A DNA stretch of 64,000 nt, taken from Halovulum marinum (lineage in GTDB: Bacteria; Pseudomonadota; Alphaproteobacteria; Rhodobacterales; Rhodobacteraceae). Shown in pieces: positions 45,301 through 55,033 of this stretch. Position 1 is the first letter of the stretch; every line of letters begins with the position of its first letter. The notes beneath the pieces were generated by a model that had not been told where the DNA came from, ran no database searches, and saw only the letters and a list, made by a program, of their open reading frames with translations. The stretch is taken from positions 1 through 64,000 of the forward strand of contig NZ_WIND01000010.1 in the NCBI RefSeq assembly GCF_009697225.1, read 5' to 3'. The position numbers were made by a program, and so were the translations under genes.

Positions 45301-45469
45301 TCCAGCGGACGGATCCAGCGGACGGATCCAGCGGACGGATCCAGCGGACGGATCCAGCGGACGGATCCAGCGGACGGATCCAGCGGACGGATCCAGCGGA
45401 CGGATCCAGCGGACGGATCCAGCGGACGGATCCAGCGGACGGATCCAGCGGACGGATCCAGCGGACGGA
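45301..45469. repeat. 13-bp tandem repeat, 13 exact copies (VNTR-like)
   Basis: The unit TCCAGCGGACGGA repeats without a mismatch from 45301 to 45469, then diverges (TCCGATGG). It contains a BamHI-type GGATCC at each junction. It occupies the 379-base gap 45219-45597 between the 84-residue membrane protein gene and pepN. The rest of the gap holds nothing that I recognise. The frames read through the repeat (RIQRTDPADGSSG and reverse) are artefacts of the repetition. Confidence 0.95.
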
Positions 45470-45597
45470 TCCGATGGAGGCGCTGACGCGCCATTCCCTT
45501 TCTCCCCGGTCCCGCCGGGGGCGGAACCGGGGCCCGCCGCCGGCTTTCAACCCGCCGCCCCTTGGGCTACATCTGCGGCGACACAGCGAGGTTTTCC

Positions 45598-48177
45598 ATG
45601 CGCACCGACACGCCCCCCACCATCCGCCTGACGGACTACGCGCCCCCCGCCTACCTGGTGGACGCGGTGCATCTGACGTTCCGGCTCGATCCGGCAGCCA
45701 CGCGCGTTGCCGCGCGGCTGTCGATGCGGCCCAACCCGCACGCCGCGCCGGGCCAGGACCTGCGGCTCGACGGCGAGAAGCTGACGCTGCGCGCGGCCGC
45801 CATCGACGGCGCGCGGATCGAGCTCAACCCCGATGCCGAGGGGCTGACCGTGCCCGCCGGCGCGCTGCCGGACGGACCCTTCACCTGGGAGGCCGAGGTC
45901 GAGATCGCGCCGAAGGACAACACTGCGCTCGAGGGGCTCTACATGTCCAAAGGCATGTACTGCACCCAGTGCGAGGCCGAGGGCTTTCGCAAGATCACCT
46001 TCTTTCCCGACCGTCCCGACGTGATGGCAACCTACACCGTGCGGATCGAGGGCGACCAGCCGGTGCTGCTGTCGAACGGCAACCCGACCGCGCAGGGCCC
46101 CGGCTGGGCCGAATGGCACGACCCGCACCCCAAGCCCAGCTACCTGTTCGCGCTGGTGGCGGGCGATCTGGTCTCGCACGACGACGGTTTCGTCACCGCC
46201 TCGGGGCGCGAGGTGGCGCTGAAGATCTACGTCCGCCCCGGCGACCAGCACAAGTGCGCCTACGCGATGGACGCGCTGAAGCGCTCGATGCGCTGGGACG
46301 AGACCGAATATGGCCGCGAGTACGACCTCGACCTGTTCATGATCGTCGCGGTGGACGACTTCAACATGGGCGCGATGGAGAACAAGGGCCTCAACATCTT
46401 CAACTCGAAATACGTGCTGGCCAGCCCCGAGACCGCGACCGACCGCGACTACGAACTGATCGAGGGGATCATCGCGCACGAGTATTTCCACAACTGGACC
46501 GGCAACCGGATCACCTGCCGCGACTGGTTCCAGCTGTGCCTGAAGGAGGGGCTGACGGTGTTCCGCGACCAGCAGTTCTCGGGCGACCAGCGCAGCCGCC
46601 CGGTGAAGCGGATCGAGGACGTGCAGATGCTGCGCACGCGCCAGTTCCGCGAGGACGCGGGCCCGCTGGCGCATCCGGTGCGGCCGCAGGAATACATCGA
46701 GATCAACAACTTCTACACCGCCACCGTGTACGAGAAGGGCGCCGAGGTGATCGGCATGCTGCACCGGCTGGTCGGCGCCGACGCCTACCGCCGCGCGCTC
46801 GACCTCTATTTCGAGCGGCACGACGGCCAGGCCTGCACGATCGAGGACTGGATCGAGGTGTTCGAGGATGCCACCGGCCGCGACCTGACGCAGTTCGCGC
46901 GCTGGTACTCGCAGGCCGGCACGCCGCGCCTCGGCGTCGAGGAAAGCTTCGAGGGCGACACCTACACGCTGACCCTGACCCAGTCCACGCCGCCGACGCC
47001 GGGCCAGGCCGAGAAGCGGCCGCTGGTGATCCCGGTCGCCGCCGGCCTGCTGGACCGGCAGGGTGCCGAGGTCGTGCCGACCCGGATGCTGGAGCTGACC
47101 GAGGCGCGGCAGAGCTTCACCTTCGAGGGCCTCGCCGCACGCCCGGTGCCGTCGCTGCTGCGCGGCTTCTCGGCGCCGGTGATCCTGAACCGCACGGCCG
47201 ACGACGCCGAGCGCGCCTTCCTGCTGGCCAACGACACCGACCCGTTCAACAAGTGGGAGGCCGGGCACGCGCTGACCCGCGACGTGCTGGCCCGCATGGT
47301 CCGCGCGCCGGACACCCCGGCCGACCCCGAGTTGCTGACCGCGCTGGTCGCCGCGCTCGACGATCCGGCGCTGGACCCGGCGTTCAAGGCGCTGGTGCTG
47401 GGCTTTCCCACCGCCGAGGACGTGTTCCGCACCGTGCGCCAGGACAGCCCGCCGCCCGATCCGGCCGAGGTGCGCGTCGCGCTGATCCGGCTCGACACGG
47501 CGCTGGCGCGGCTGATCCCCGACCTGCCCGAACGGATCCGTGCGCTGGCGGTTCCCGGCCGCTACAGCCCGGACGCGGACAGCGCCGGTCGGCGGGCGCT
47601 CAGCGGCCGCCTGCTGGGGCTGCTGACCCGGCTCGAACCCGACGCCGCCACCGCGCGCGCGGTGTTCGCCCGCACCGACAACATGACCGAGACGATGCAG
47701 GCGCTGGGCCTGCTGGTCCGTTCGGACAACGCCGACGCCGCGCTGGCCGCGTTCCACGCCCGCTGGAAGGACGACCCGCTGGTGCTGGACAAGTGGTTCT
47801 CGGTGCAGGCGGCGCTGACCCCGCCCGAGCGCGCGGTCGAGACCGTGCAGGCGCTGACCGAGCACGCCGATTTCGACTGGAAGACGCCGAACCGGCTGCG
47901 CGCGGTGGTGGGCAGCTTCGCGATGGGCAACATGGCCGGCTTTCACCGCGCCGACGGCGCCGGCTACCGCTTCCTCGCCGACTGGCTGATCAAGCTCGAC
48001 CCGGTGAACCCGCAGACCACCGCGCGGCTGGCCGGCGCGTTCGAGACCTGGCGCCAGTTCGACGAGGGGCGCCAGGCGCTGATCCTGCACCAGCTGCAGC
48101 GCATCGCCGACCGCGACGCGCTGTCGCGCGACACCACCGAGATCGTCGGGCGCATTCTCGACGCCCCCGCAGCCTGA
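45598..48177 (+). CDS. pepN: Aminopeptidase N (M1)
   Basis: 859 residues from ATG 45598. The exopeptidase motif is GAMENKGLNIFN and the zinc motif is HEYFHNWTGNRIT (HExxH with the downstream Glu in LKEGLTVFRDQQFSGD). EKGAEVIGML supplies the transition-state Tyr region. The length and the four-domain pattern agree with gammaproteobacterial and alphaproteobacterial PepN. It removes N-terminal residues in cytoplasmic peptide turnover. The SDR gene follows after nine bases. Confidence 0.95.
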   Translation: MRTDTPPTIRLTDYAPPAYLVDAVHLTFRLDPAATRVAARLSMRPNPHAAPGQDLRLDGEKLTLRAAAIDGARIELNPDAEGLTVPAGALPDGPFTWEAEVEIAPKDNTALEGLYMSKGMYCTQCEAEGFRKITFFPDRPDVMATYTVRIEGDQPVLLSNGNPTAQGPGWAEWHDPHPKPSYLFALVAGDLVSHDDGFVTASGREVALKIYVRPGDQHKCAYAMDALKRSMRWDETEYGREYDLDLFMIVAVDDFNMGAMENKGLNIFNSKYVLASPETATDRDYELIEGIIAHEYFHNWTGNRITCRDWFQLCLKEGLTVFRDQQFSGDQRSRPVKRIEDVQMLRTRQFREDAGPLAHPVRPQEYIEINNFYTATVYEKGAEVIGMLHRLVGADAYRRALDLYFERHDGQACTIEDWIEVFEDATGRDLTQFARWYSQAGTPRLGVEESFEGDTYTLTLTQSTPPTPGQAEKRPLVIPVAAGLLDRQGAEVVPTRMLELTEARQSFTFEGLAARPVPSLLRGFSAPVILNRTADDAERAFLLANDTDPFNKWEAGHALTRDVLARMVRAPDTPADPELLTALVAALDDPALDPAFKALVLGFPTAEDVFRTVRQDSPPPDPAEVRVALIRLDTALARLIPDLPERIRALAVPGRYSPDADSAGRRALSGRLLGLLTRLEPDAATARAVFARTDNMTETMQALGLLVRSDNADAALAAFHARWKDDPLVLDKWFSVQAALTPPERAVETVQALTEHADFDWKTPNRLRAVVGSFAMGNMAGFHRADGAGYRFLADWLIKLDPVNPQTTARLAGAFETWRQFDEGRQALILHQLQRIADRDALSRDTTEIVGRILDAPAA

Positions 48178-48186
48178 GGAGCCGCC

Positions 48187-48957
48187 ATGCCCACATCCGA
48201 AAACGCCGCCGCCCGCCCCGTGGTGCTGGTCACCGGCGCCTCCGCCGGGATCGGCGCCGCCACCGCCCGGCTTGCCGCGGGCGCCGGCTGGGACGTCGGC
48301 GTCAACTACCGCTCCGACCGGGCCGGGGCCGAGGCGGCGGCCGAGGCGGTGCGCGCCGCCGGCGGGCGCGCGCTGCTGCTGCAGGCCGACGTCGCCGACC
48401 CGGCGCAGGTCGCGGCGATGTTCGACCGCCTCGACGAGGGGCTCGGCCGGCTCGACGCGCTGGTCAACAACGCCGGCATCGTCGCCCCCGCGGCGCGGGT
48501 CGAGCAGATCACCGCCGAGCGGCTGTCGCAGCTGTTCGCGGTCAACGTCACCGGCAGCTTCCTGTGCGCGGCGCAGGCGGTGCGCCGGCTGTCGCGCGCA
48601 CACGGCGGGCCGGGCGGCGCGATCGTCAACGTCTCGTCGGTGGCGGCGGTGCTGGGCGGGGCGAACCAGTATGTCGACTACGCCGCGACCAAGGGCGCGA
48701 TCGACAGCTTCACCATCGGCCTCGCCGCCGAGCAGGCGGCGCACGGGCTGCGGGTGAACGCGGTCCGCCCCGGGGTGATCGAGACGCCGATCCACGCCAA
48801 GGGCGGCGCCCCCGACCGCGCCGCGCGGATGGCGCCGGACCTGCCGATGCGGCGCGCCGGCACCGCCGACGAGGTCGCCGAGGCGATCCTGTGGCTGCTT
48901 TCGGACAAGGCGTCCTACGTCACCGGCGAGATCCTCAAGGTCTCCGGCGGGCGCTGA
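48187..48957 (+). CDS. Classical SDR-family oxidoreductase
   Basis: 256 residues. NAD(P) loop VVLVTGASAGIGAATARLA, the NNAG motif in LVNNAGIVAPA, catalytic Ser in IVNVSSVAAVLGG, and YVDYAATKGAIDSF (YxxxK). The N-terminal GVNYRSDRAGAEAAAEAV, with Arg after the second strand, suggests NADP. C-terminal ILWLLSDKASYVTGEILKVS is typical of the FabG-like group. Substrate unknown. Start has GGAG nine bases upstream; it is probably co-transcribed with pepN. Confidence 0.85.
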   Translation: MPTSENAAARPVVLVTGASAGIGAATARLAAGAGWDVGVNYRSDRAGAEAAAEAVRAAGGRALLLQADVADPAQVAAMFDRLDEGLGRLDALVNNAGIVAPAARVEQITAERLSQLFAVNVTGSFLCAAQAVRRLSRAHGGPGGAIVNVSSVAAVLGGANQYVDYAATKGAIDSFTIGLAAEQAAHGLRVNAVRPGVIETPIHAKGGAPDRAARMAPDLPMRRAGTADEVAEAILWLLSDKASYVTGEILKVSGGR

Positions 48958-49094
48958 ACGGGCGCTGACCGGCCACTGACCGCGGGCCGCGGCCACCGGC
49001 ACGAAACCACCGCCGTTCCGACCCCGCGGTGCCACAATTCGCCGCCACCCTCCGCAGCTGTCGCCGGGACCGACCGGCCCTCGGAGGATCCGAC

Positions 49095-49553
49095 ATGATG
49101 ACCGCGCTGTTCGCTTTCGCCGCCACCGTCCTGCTGCTGCTGCACTTCATGCGCAACGGCGCGTTCCCGGCGGTCACGCTGGCCGGCGGCGGCCGCGCGG
49201 CCGCGCCCGAGTTGCTGGCCCCGGTGGTAGGGGTGGACAACCCGCGCATCGCCGCCGCGGCGCTGTTCCACGCCATGATCACGGTCGAGGGCGCCTCCAC
49301 CGCGCACCAGCGCGGCCTGCTCACGCAGATGCAGGCCACCTTCGCCATCGACGCGGCCGAGGCGCGCGAGCTGGCGCTGCTGGGCGCCTGGGTGGCGAAC
49401 CAGTACGCCTCGCCGCTGCAGGCGGTGCCGGCGCTGTCCGCCCGGCTCGGCCAGCTTGGCGGGCCGGCCCCCGCGGCGCAGCGGCGCATCGCCCTGGCCA
49501 TCTTCGGCAACCGGCTGCCCGGCGCCGTCGCGGCGACGCTTCCCGGCGCCTGA
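49095..49553 (+). CDS. 152-residue membrane-anchored protein, paralogue of the 50314 gene
   Basis: Starts at ATG 49095 (GGAGG seven bases upstream). One N-terminal helix (LFAFAATVLLLLHFM) is followed by a helical domain: AAAALFHAMITVEGASTAHQ and LLTQMQATFAIDAAEARELA, LLGAWVANQY. The last part matches MQSVYDIPAAEARELAALGG of the 50314 gene, so the two are paralogues. The four-to-five-helix pattern recalls TerB-like domains, but I cannot confirm this. It lies upstream of the PfpI-like gene. Confidence 0.55.
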   Translation: MMTALFAFAATVLLLLHFMRNGAFPAVTLAGGGRAAAPELLAPVVGVDNPRIAAAALFHAMITVEGASTAHQRGLLTQMQATFAIDAAEARELALLGAWVANQYASPLQAVPALSARLGQLGGPAPAAQRRIALAIFGNRLPGAVAATLPGA

Positions 49554-49635
49554 CGCGGCGACACCCGCCGCTGCCGTAGGAACATCGGCTCCACCGGGGC
49601 GTTGTCGCGCCAAGGCAACCGGAAAGGAGCCCTTC

Positions 49636-50196
49636 ATGCCCGACATCACCGACACCAGCATCCTGATCATGACCACCCACGGCTTCGAGCAGTCCGAGCT
49701 GTTCACGCCGCTGGAAAGGCTGCGCGAGGCGGGCGCGACGGTCCACGTCGCCACCCCCGACGGCAAGCCGGCGAAGGGCTGGGACAAGGACGACTGGGGC
49801 AGGACCGTCGACGCCGACCTGAAGATCGAAGACGCCTCGCCCGAGGACTACGACGCGCTGGTGCTGCCCGGCGGGCAGATCAACCCCGACCTGCTGCGCG
49901 CCGACGAGACCGCCGTGGCGCTGGTCCGCGCCTTCACCGAGACCGGCCGCATCGTCGCCGCGGTGTGCCACGCGCCCTGGCTGCTGATCGAGGCCGGCGT
50001 CGCGAAAGGCCGCGAGATGACCTCCTACCATTCCATCAGGACCGACGTGATCAACGCCGGCGCGAACTGGGTGGACAAGGACGTCGCGATCTCGAACGGC
50101 ATCATCACCAGCCGCAACCCCGGCGATCTCGAGGCGTTCACCGCCAAGATCATCGAGGAAGTCAAGGAAGGCCGCCACCCGCGCAAGGCCGCCTGA
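49636..50196 (+). CDS. DJ-1/PfpI-family protein
   Basis: 186 residues from ATG 49636 (GGAAAGGAG upstream). Family features: ILIMTTHGFEQSELFTPLER, YDALVLPGGQINPDLLR, and AAVCHAPWLLIEAG with the nucleophile-elbow Cys (VCHxPW). GREMTSYHSIRTDVINAGAN, WVDKDVAISNGIITSRNPGD is the typical second half. Members act as protein/nucleotide deglycases, glyoxalase III or stress chaperones. It sits between the two paralogous small membrane-protein genes and is followed by a hairpin. Confidence 0.88.
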   Translation: MPDITDTSILIMTTHGFEQSELFTPLERLREAGATVHVATPDGKPAKGWDKDDWGRTVDADLKIEDASPEDYDALVLPGGQINPDLLRADETAVALVRAFTETGRIVAAVCHAPWLLIEAGVAKGREMTSYHSIRTDVINAGANWVDKDVAISNGIITSRNPGDLEAFTAKIIEEVKEGRHPRKAA

Positions 50197-50228
50197 CCGG
50201 CTTTCGCGGCGCCACGTCGCAGGATCCC

Positions 50229-50253
50229 GACCCGCCGGCGGTCCCGGCGGGTC
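50229..50253 (+). terminator. Hairpin after the PfpI-like gene
   Basis: GACCCGCCG and CGGCGGGTC form a 9-base GC stem around a 7-base loop, 32 bases after the stop of the PfpI-like gene. No long T-run follows (only ATCATTCC), so it may be a weak or Rho-assisted terminator. Confidence 0.45.
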
Positions 50254-50313
50254 ATCATTCCGCCCCGGTTTTCGTGCTAGGCAACGCCCGCAACGGGAAC
50301 CGGGACCGGCCAC

Positions 50314-50839
50314 ATGCACATCATCCTCGGGCTGCTCGCCATCGCCGGCGCCGCGCTGGTCTGGTACTACCGCGCCCGCCACGCCGCCGACATCGCCTCG
50401 GAACTGACCGACGCCGCCCGCGACGTGCGCCTCGCCGCCCGCCGCTTCGGCTTCCGCCGCCGCGCGACCCTTCACCCCGCCGACAGCATCGACGATGCAC
50501 GGGTCGCCGCCAGCGGCATCCTCAACGCGCTGGCCAGGTCGCTCGGCCCGCTGACCGACTCGCGGCAGACGGCGATGGTGCTGCAGATGCAGTCGGTGTA
50601 TCGACATCCCCGCCGCCGAGGCGCGCGAACTGGCCGCGCTCGGCGGCTGGATAGCCGACCAGTGCGGCACGCCGGGCCAGGCCGTCATCCGGCTGTCGCG
50701 CCGGCTGCACCGGCTGACCGGCGCCGCGACGCTGCCCGACATGGAGCGGATGACTCACCGCATCTTCGCCGAGAACGGCGCCCTGCCCGAGGACGTCGCC
50801 GCCGGGCTGCTGGACCTGCGGCGGATCCTGCACGGCTGA
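50314..50839 (+). pseudogene. Membrane-anchored small protein, paralogue of the 49095 gene, frameshifted
   Basis: The first frame begins MHIILGLLAIAGAALVWYYR and runs to MVLQMQSVY. The continuation [40 protein letters not shown] and [10 protein letters not shown] is in another frame and ends at TGA 50837. One extra base near 50600 explains the shift, and the 49095 paralogue shows that the two parts belong together. Either the gene is broken or the base is a sequencing error. Confidence 0.6.
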
Positions 50840-50909
50840 CGCCCCCCGGCCCTTGCCGTTTGCGCGCCGCCGCTCTAAACCCGCCCCGACGCACCGAGAC
50901 GGGGTTTCC

Positions 50910-52421
50910 ATGAGCGAGCTGTCCTACACCGAACCCAAGCCGAAGACGATCGCCGGCGCCCGCGAGGACTGGGAGCTGGTCATCGGCATGGAGGTGCACG
51001 CCCAGGTCAAGTCGACGGCGAAACTGTTCTCCGGCGCCTCGACCACCTTCGGCGCCGAGCCGAACACCAACGTCGCGCTGGTCGACGCCGCGATGCCCGG
51101 CATGCTGCCGGTGATCAACGAGTTCTGCGTCGAGCAGGCGGTCCGCACCGGGCTGGGCCTGAAGGCCGGGATCAACCTGTTCAGCCAGTTCGACCGCAAG
51201 AACTATTTCTATCCCGACCTGCCGCAGGGCTACCAGATCAGCCAGCTCTACCACCCCATCGTCGGCGAGGGCGAGGTGATCGTCGACATGGAACCCGGCG
51301 TCGCCCGCCGGGTCCGGATCGAGCGTATCCACCTGGAACAGGACGCCGGCAAGTCGATCCACGACATGGACCCGACCATGTCCTTCGTCGACCTCAACCG
51401 CACCGGCGTCGCACTGATGGAGATCGTCTCGCGCCCCGACATCCGCGGCCCCGAAGAGGCCGCCGAATACGTCCGCAAGCTGCGCCAGATCCTGCGCTAT
51501 CTCGATACCTGCGACGGCAACATGCAGGAAGGCTCGCTGCGCGCCGACGTCAACGTCTCGGTCTGCCGCCCCGGCGCCTACGAGACGTACCGCGAGACCG
51601 GCGATTTCGGCCATCTGGGCACCCGCTGCGAAATCAAGAACATGAACTCGATGCGCTTCATCCAGCAGGCGATCGACTTTGAAGCCCGCCGCCAGATCGC
51701 GATCCTCGAGGACGGCGGCAAGATCGACCAGGAAACCCGCCTCTACGACCCGACCAGGGGCGAGACCCGCTCGATGCGCTCCAAGGAAGAGGCGCACGAC
51801 TACCGCTATTTCCCCGACCCCGACCTGCTGCCGCTGACCATCCAGCAGTCCTGGGTCGACCGGATCAGGGCCTCCCTGCCCGAGCTGCCGGACCAGAAGA
51901 AGGCCCGCTTCGTGCAGGACTACGGCATGACCGAATACGACGCGAGCGTGCTGACCGCCGAGACCGCCAACGCGACCTTCTTCGAGCAGGTCGCCACGGG
52001 CCGCGACGGCAAGACCGCCGCGAACTGGGTGATCAACGAGCTGTTCGGCCGCCTGAACAAGGAAGGCCACGGCATCGCCGACAGCCCGGTCAGCGCCGCG
52101 CAGCTGGGCACGATCATCGACCTGATCGCCAGGGGCGACATCTCGGGCAAGATCGCCAAGGACCTGTTCGAGATCCTCTGGACCGAAGGCGGCAATCCTG
52201 CGCAGATCGTCGAGGACCGCGGCATGAAACAGGTCACCGACACCGGCGCCATCGAGGCCGCGGTCGACGACGTGCTGGCCGCCAATCCCGACAAGGCCGC
52301 GCAGGCCAGGGAGAAGCCGTCGATGGCCGGCTGGTTCGTCGGCCAGGTGATGAAGGCCACCGGCGGCAAGGCCAACCCCAAGGCGGTGAACGAGATCATC
52401 CGCGCCAAGCTGGGGATCTGA
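50910..52421 (+). CDS. gatB: Aspartyl/glutamyl-tRNA amidotransferase subunit B
   Basis: 503 residues from ATG 50910. GatB signatures: [68 protein letters not shown] and [13 protein letters not shown]; the C-terminal YqeY-like domain ends [20 protein letters not shown]. GatB binds the misacylated tRNA and phosphorylates its Glu or Asp so that ammonia from GatA can amidate it. gatC and gatA are not in the window. It is a core gene. Confidence 0.96.
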   Translation: MSELSYTEPKPKTIAGAREDWELVIGMEVHAQVKSTAKLFSGASTTFGAEPNTNVALVDAAMPGMLPVINEFCVEQAVRTGLGLKAGINLFSQFDRKNYFYPDLPQGYQISQLYHPIVGEGEVIVDMEPGVARRVRIERIHLEQDAGKSIHDMDPTMSFVDLNRTGVALMEIVSRPDIRGPEEAAEYVRKLRQILRYLDTCDGNMQEGSLRADVNVSVCRPGAYETYRETGDFGHLGTRCEIKNMNSMRFIQQAIDFEARRQIAILEDGGKIDQETRLYDPTRGETRSMRSKEEAHDYRYFPDPDLLPLTIQQSWVDRIRASLPELPDQKKARFVQDYGMTEYDASVLTAETANATFFEQVATGRDGKTAANWVINELFGRLNKEGHGIADSPVSAAQLGTIIDLIARGDISGKIAKDLFEILWTEGGNPAQIVEDRGMKQVTDTGAIEAAVDDVLAANPDKAAQAREKPSMAGWFVGQVMKATGGKANPKAVNEIIRAKLGI

Positions 52422-52441
52422 GCAACTGGTGAGGCAATTCA

Positions 52442-53287
52442 CTAGAAATTGCGACACGCATCCAAGTCCAGTTCAATTGGCCAGCCGCCGCCGAGTGTGG
52501 AGCCTGATGCTCCTCGCTCGGACTTGATCCTTTTTATTTGGTTTGAAATATACTCACCATTGCCCTCTTGGCACATGACCTTTACGTCAACACTCGGATA
52601 GATTATCAACGAAAACCAATGATCTAGAGGAAGAAGATATTTTAGCTTCGATTTTTCTTGATCACTTAATCCTTTATAGTATTCAAATTCCTTCTTGTTA
52701 CGGTGATCGGACGGATCTTTTATATACCCCTTATCAATCAACTCATTAAATAGTATAATTCGCCATTCAGATTCAGAATAAAAATCATAGTTTAACATTT
52801 TAATATTACTGTTCATTGGCTTGAAATAATTCAGAAGTGATTTTTCCGTTATATCTGCAAGGCAGGCACTGAGAAATTTGTCATTTGTTGCACTGGCATC
52901 GAATCCGAAATAGATCATTGGCCGGCCAAATCTATTAAATAAAAACGGTCTCTTCACACCTATGCCTAGACGACCGTATCGTGCAGCATGGCGCCTGGCC
53001 TCAGACAGCTTCAACTCCGTGAAGCAGCATTGCGGTGAGGGAGGGATTGTAACTTTCTTTGATCCCACGAAATACGTACGCGCATCCTCTTCAGTCATCC
53101 AAAGTCCATAGGTCAGTATATCTTTCAATCGTTTAACATACTTCGCGCACTCAGATTGACTTGTAATTGACTTGTGATCACGGTCGCACCAATTATGATC
53201 ACCATAACTATCAATATCCCGCCCGGTCCAATGGACTAGAAAATCTGAGTGGGCAGCTCGATCAAAACTGTAATGCGAATTACTCAT
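52442..53287 (-). CDS. AbiGi-like abortive-infection protein
   Basis: 281 residues from ATG 53287 (GGGG upstream); ATG 53299 lacks a ribosome binding site. The layout fits the AbiGi family (PF10899): DFLVHWTGRDI near the start, LKDILTYGLWMT, then a segment about residues 85-120 with CCFTELKLSEARRHAARYGR and LGIGVKRPFLF, PMIYFGF, then ESEWRIILFNE. AbiGi is the partner of AbiGii in lactococcal abortive infection; no AbiGii-like gene is adjacent. The gene is strikingly AT-rich between GC-rich core genes, so it was acquired. Confidence 0.6.
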   Translation of the reverse strand: MSNSHYSFDRAAHSDFLVHWTGRDIDSYGDHNWCDRDHKSITSQSECAKYVKRLKDILTYGLWMTEEDARTYFVGSKKVTIPPSPQCCFTELKLSEARRHAARYGRLGIGVKRPFLFNRFGRPMIYFGFDASATNDKFLSACLADITEKSLLNYFKPMNSNIKMLNYDFYSESEWRIILFNELIDKGYIKDPSDHRNKKEFEYYKGLSDQEKSKLKYLLPLDHWFSLIIYPSVDVKVMCQEGNGEYISNQIKRIKSERGASGSTLGGGWPIELDLDACRNF

Positions 53288-53351
53288 TGAAGCCCCCATA
53301 TACGCAGCTTACAATGTTACTCAATAATATCATAAATCGTTAACGTAAATC

Positions 53352-54404
53352 ATGAACAACACACCAGACACGCAGCGCACCGGCGTCGCCCTCATCGGCG
53401 CTGGCATGATCGGCAAGACCCATGTCGCGGCGCTGTCGGACCTGCGCGACCGGGTGCGGCTCGATGCGGTGATCACGCGCCACCCCGAACGGGCGGAACA
53501 CCTTGCCGAGCACTATGCCGGCCCGCCGCCCCGGTTCTGCTCGGACCTCGGAACCGTGACCGGCAATGCGGACGTGCAGGTGGCGATCGTCGCGACGCCG
53601 CCCAGCGTGCGGATCGGGCTGATCGAGGAACTCGCCGGCGCGGGCAAGCACATCCTGCTGGAAAAGCCCGTGGCCCGCACCACCGCCGAGGCCGAGCGGG
53701 TCGTCGAGATCTGTGCGCGCGCCGGCGTCACCCTCGGCGTGCTGTTCCAGCACCGGGTGCGCCCGGCGTCGAAGGCGGCGGTGCGGCACTTTGCCGGCGG
53801 CCGGCTGGGCAGGCTCGGCCATGTCGAGATCGCCGCGCCCCTGTGGCGCGACCAGGCCTATTACGACGAGCCTGGACGCGGCACCTATGCGCGCGACGGC
53901 GGCGGCGTTCTGATCACCCAGGCGATCCACACCATCGACCTCGCGCTCAGCCTGACCGGCCCCGTCGCCAGCGTGCAGGCGATGACCGCGACCACCCCGC
54001 TGCACCGGATGGAGGCCGAGGATCTGGCCGTCGCCGGGCTGCGCTTCGCCTCGGGCGCGGTCGGCTCGCTGGTGGTCAGCACCGCGACCTTTCCGCACCG
54101 CGAGGAAGCGGTCACGCTGCATTGCGAACATGCATCCCTGCGTCTGGGCCGCAATTCCCTGCAACTGTCCTGGCGCGACGGGCGCTTCGAGGCCGACGCC
54201 GCCACCGGTGAAGACGCGGACGATTCCGGCGCGCTGGTCGCGCAGCACGCGTGGCACCGGGGCGTGATCGAGGATTTCATCGCTGCCGTCCGCGCCGGGC
54301 GTGCGCCGATCGTGCCGGGACGCGAGGCGCTGGCCGCGCACCGGCTGATCGAGGCGATCGAGACCTCGTCGAGGACCGGCCGGCCGGTCGACGTCGCGCA
54401 CTGA
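53352..54404 (+). CDS. Gfo/Idh/MocA-family oxidoreductase (second)
   Basis: 350 residues. Rossmann loop VALIGAGMIGKTHVAALSDL, then VAIVATPPSVRIGLIEELA, and HILLEKPVARTTAEAERVVE with the EKP catalytic Lys. GGGVLITQAIHTIDLALSL carries the conserved His. It is not closely similar to the 37943 protein outside these motifs. The substrate is probably a sugar, inositol or related compound. The 52 bases upstream are AT-rich sequence belonging to the AbiGi insertion, so its native promoter may have been displaced. Confidence 0.88.
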   Translation: MNNTPDTQRTGVALIGAGMIGKTHVAALSDLRDRVRLDAVITRHPERAEHLAEHYAGPPPRFCSDLGTVTGNADVQVAIVATPPSVRIGLIEELAGAGKHILLEKPVARTTAEAERVVEICARAGVTLGVLFQHRVRPASKAAVRHFAGGRLGRLGHVEIAAPLWRDQAYYDEPGRGTYARDGGGVLITQAIHTIDLALSLTGPVASVQAMTATTPLHRMEAEDLAVAGLRFASGAVGSLVVSTATFPHREEAVTLHCEHASLRLGRNSLQLSWRDGRFEADAATGEDADDSGALVAQHAWHRGVIEDFIAAVRAGRAPIVPGREALAAHRLIEAIETSSRTGRPVDVAH

Positions 54405-54577
54405 GGCGCGTTAACACTGTTTTCACATTCATTTCATCAGCCAGTTCAATGACTTGATGGGGTTTTCACGGTGAAATCCGCCGGATTTCGGGGATTGCCG
54501 CCGATCGCGCCATGCCCCCTTCCCCCGGACCCGGCGGATACTATAGTGTCCGCCGGCACGCCCAACCGGAGGCCCCG

Positions 54578-55027
54578 ATGCAGCACTTCGAATACAAGGT
54601 CGTCGCCGCCCCGCGCCGCGCCAAGCGCGCCAAGGGCGCGAAGACCCCCGCCGAGCGCTTCGCCTTCATGCTGAGCGAGGTGATGAACGCCGAGGCCCGC
54701 GACGGCTGGGAATACCTGCGCGCCGACACCCTGCCCGCCGAAGAGAAGAAGGGCATGCTGTCGAACCCGACCGAGGTCTACCAGACCGTGCTGGTGTTCC
54801 GCCGGCCGGTGTCCTCGGTGGTCTCCGAGCCCGCTGTCGCACGCCGCAACGCCGCCCGCGCCGTCGAGGCCGAAGCGCCCACCGAGGACGAGGTCGAGGA
54901 CACCCCGCGCCCCAACCCGAAGGAACCGAAGGAGCCGAAGGAGCCGCGCTTCTCGCGCACCGGCCGCGCCGCCACCGAGCCGCCGCTCAGCGCCATGCGC
55001 CTGACCCCGGGCGAGCGCGAGGACTGA
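54578..55027 (+). CDS. DUF4177-domain protein
   Basis: 149 residues from ATG 54578 (CGGAGG upstream). The N-terminal DUF4177 domain is clear: MQHFEYKVVAAPRRAKRAKG, FAFMLSEVMNAEARDGWEYL, and TEVYQTVLVFRRPV. The C-terminal half is a disordered charged tail with tandem KEPKEPKEP and an Arg-rich stretch. Domain function unknown; these are widely conserved small cytoplasmic proteins in Rhodobacterales. It converges with the bolA gene, ending six bases from it. Confidence 0.8.
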   Translation: MQHFEYKVVAAPRRAKRAKGAKTPAERFAFMLSEVMNAEARDGWEYLRADTLPAEEKKGMLSNPTEVYQTVLVFRRPVSSVVSEPAVARRNAARAVEAEAPTEDEVEDTPRPNPKEPKEPKEPRFSRTGRAATEPPLSAMRLTPGERED

Positions 55028-55033
55028 GCCGTC

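Noticed and set aside
45209-45631. Repeat protein read through the 13-bp tract
   Set aside because: The tract is open in several frames on both strands simply because the repeat contains no stop codons.
52425-52460. Terminator between gatB and the AbiGi-like gene
   Set aside because: GCAATT/AATTGC gives only a 6-base AT-rich stem and overlaps the coding end of the AbiGi-like gene; too weak to call.
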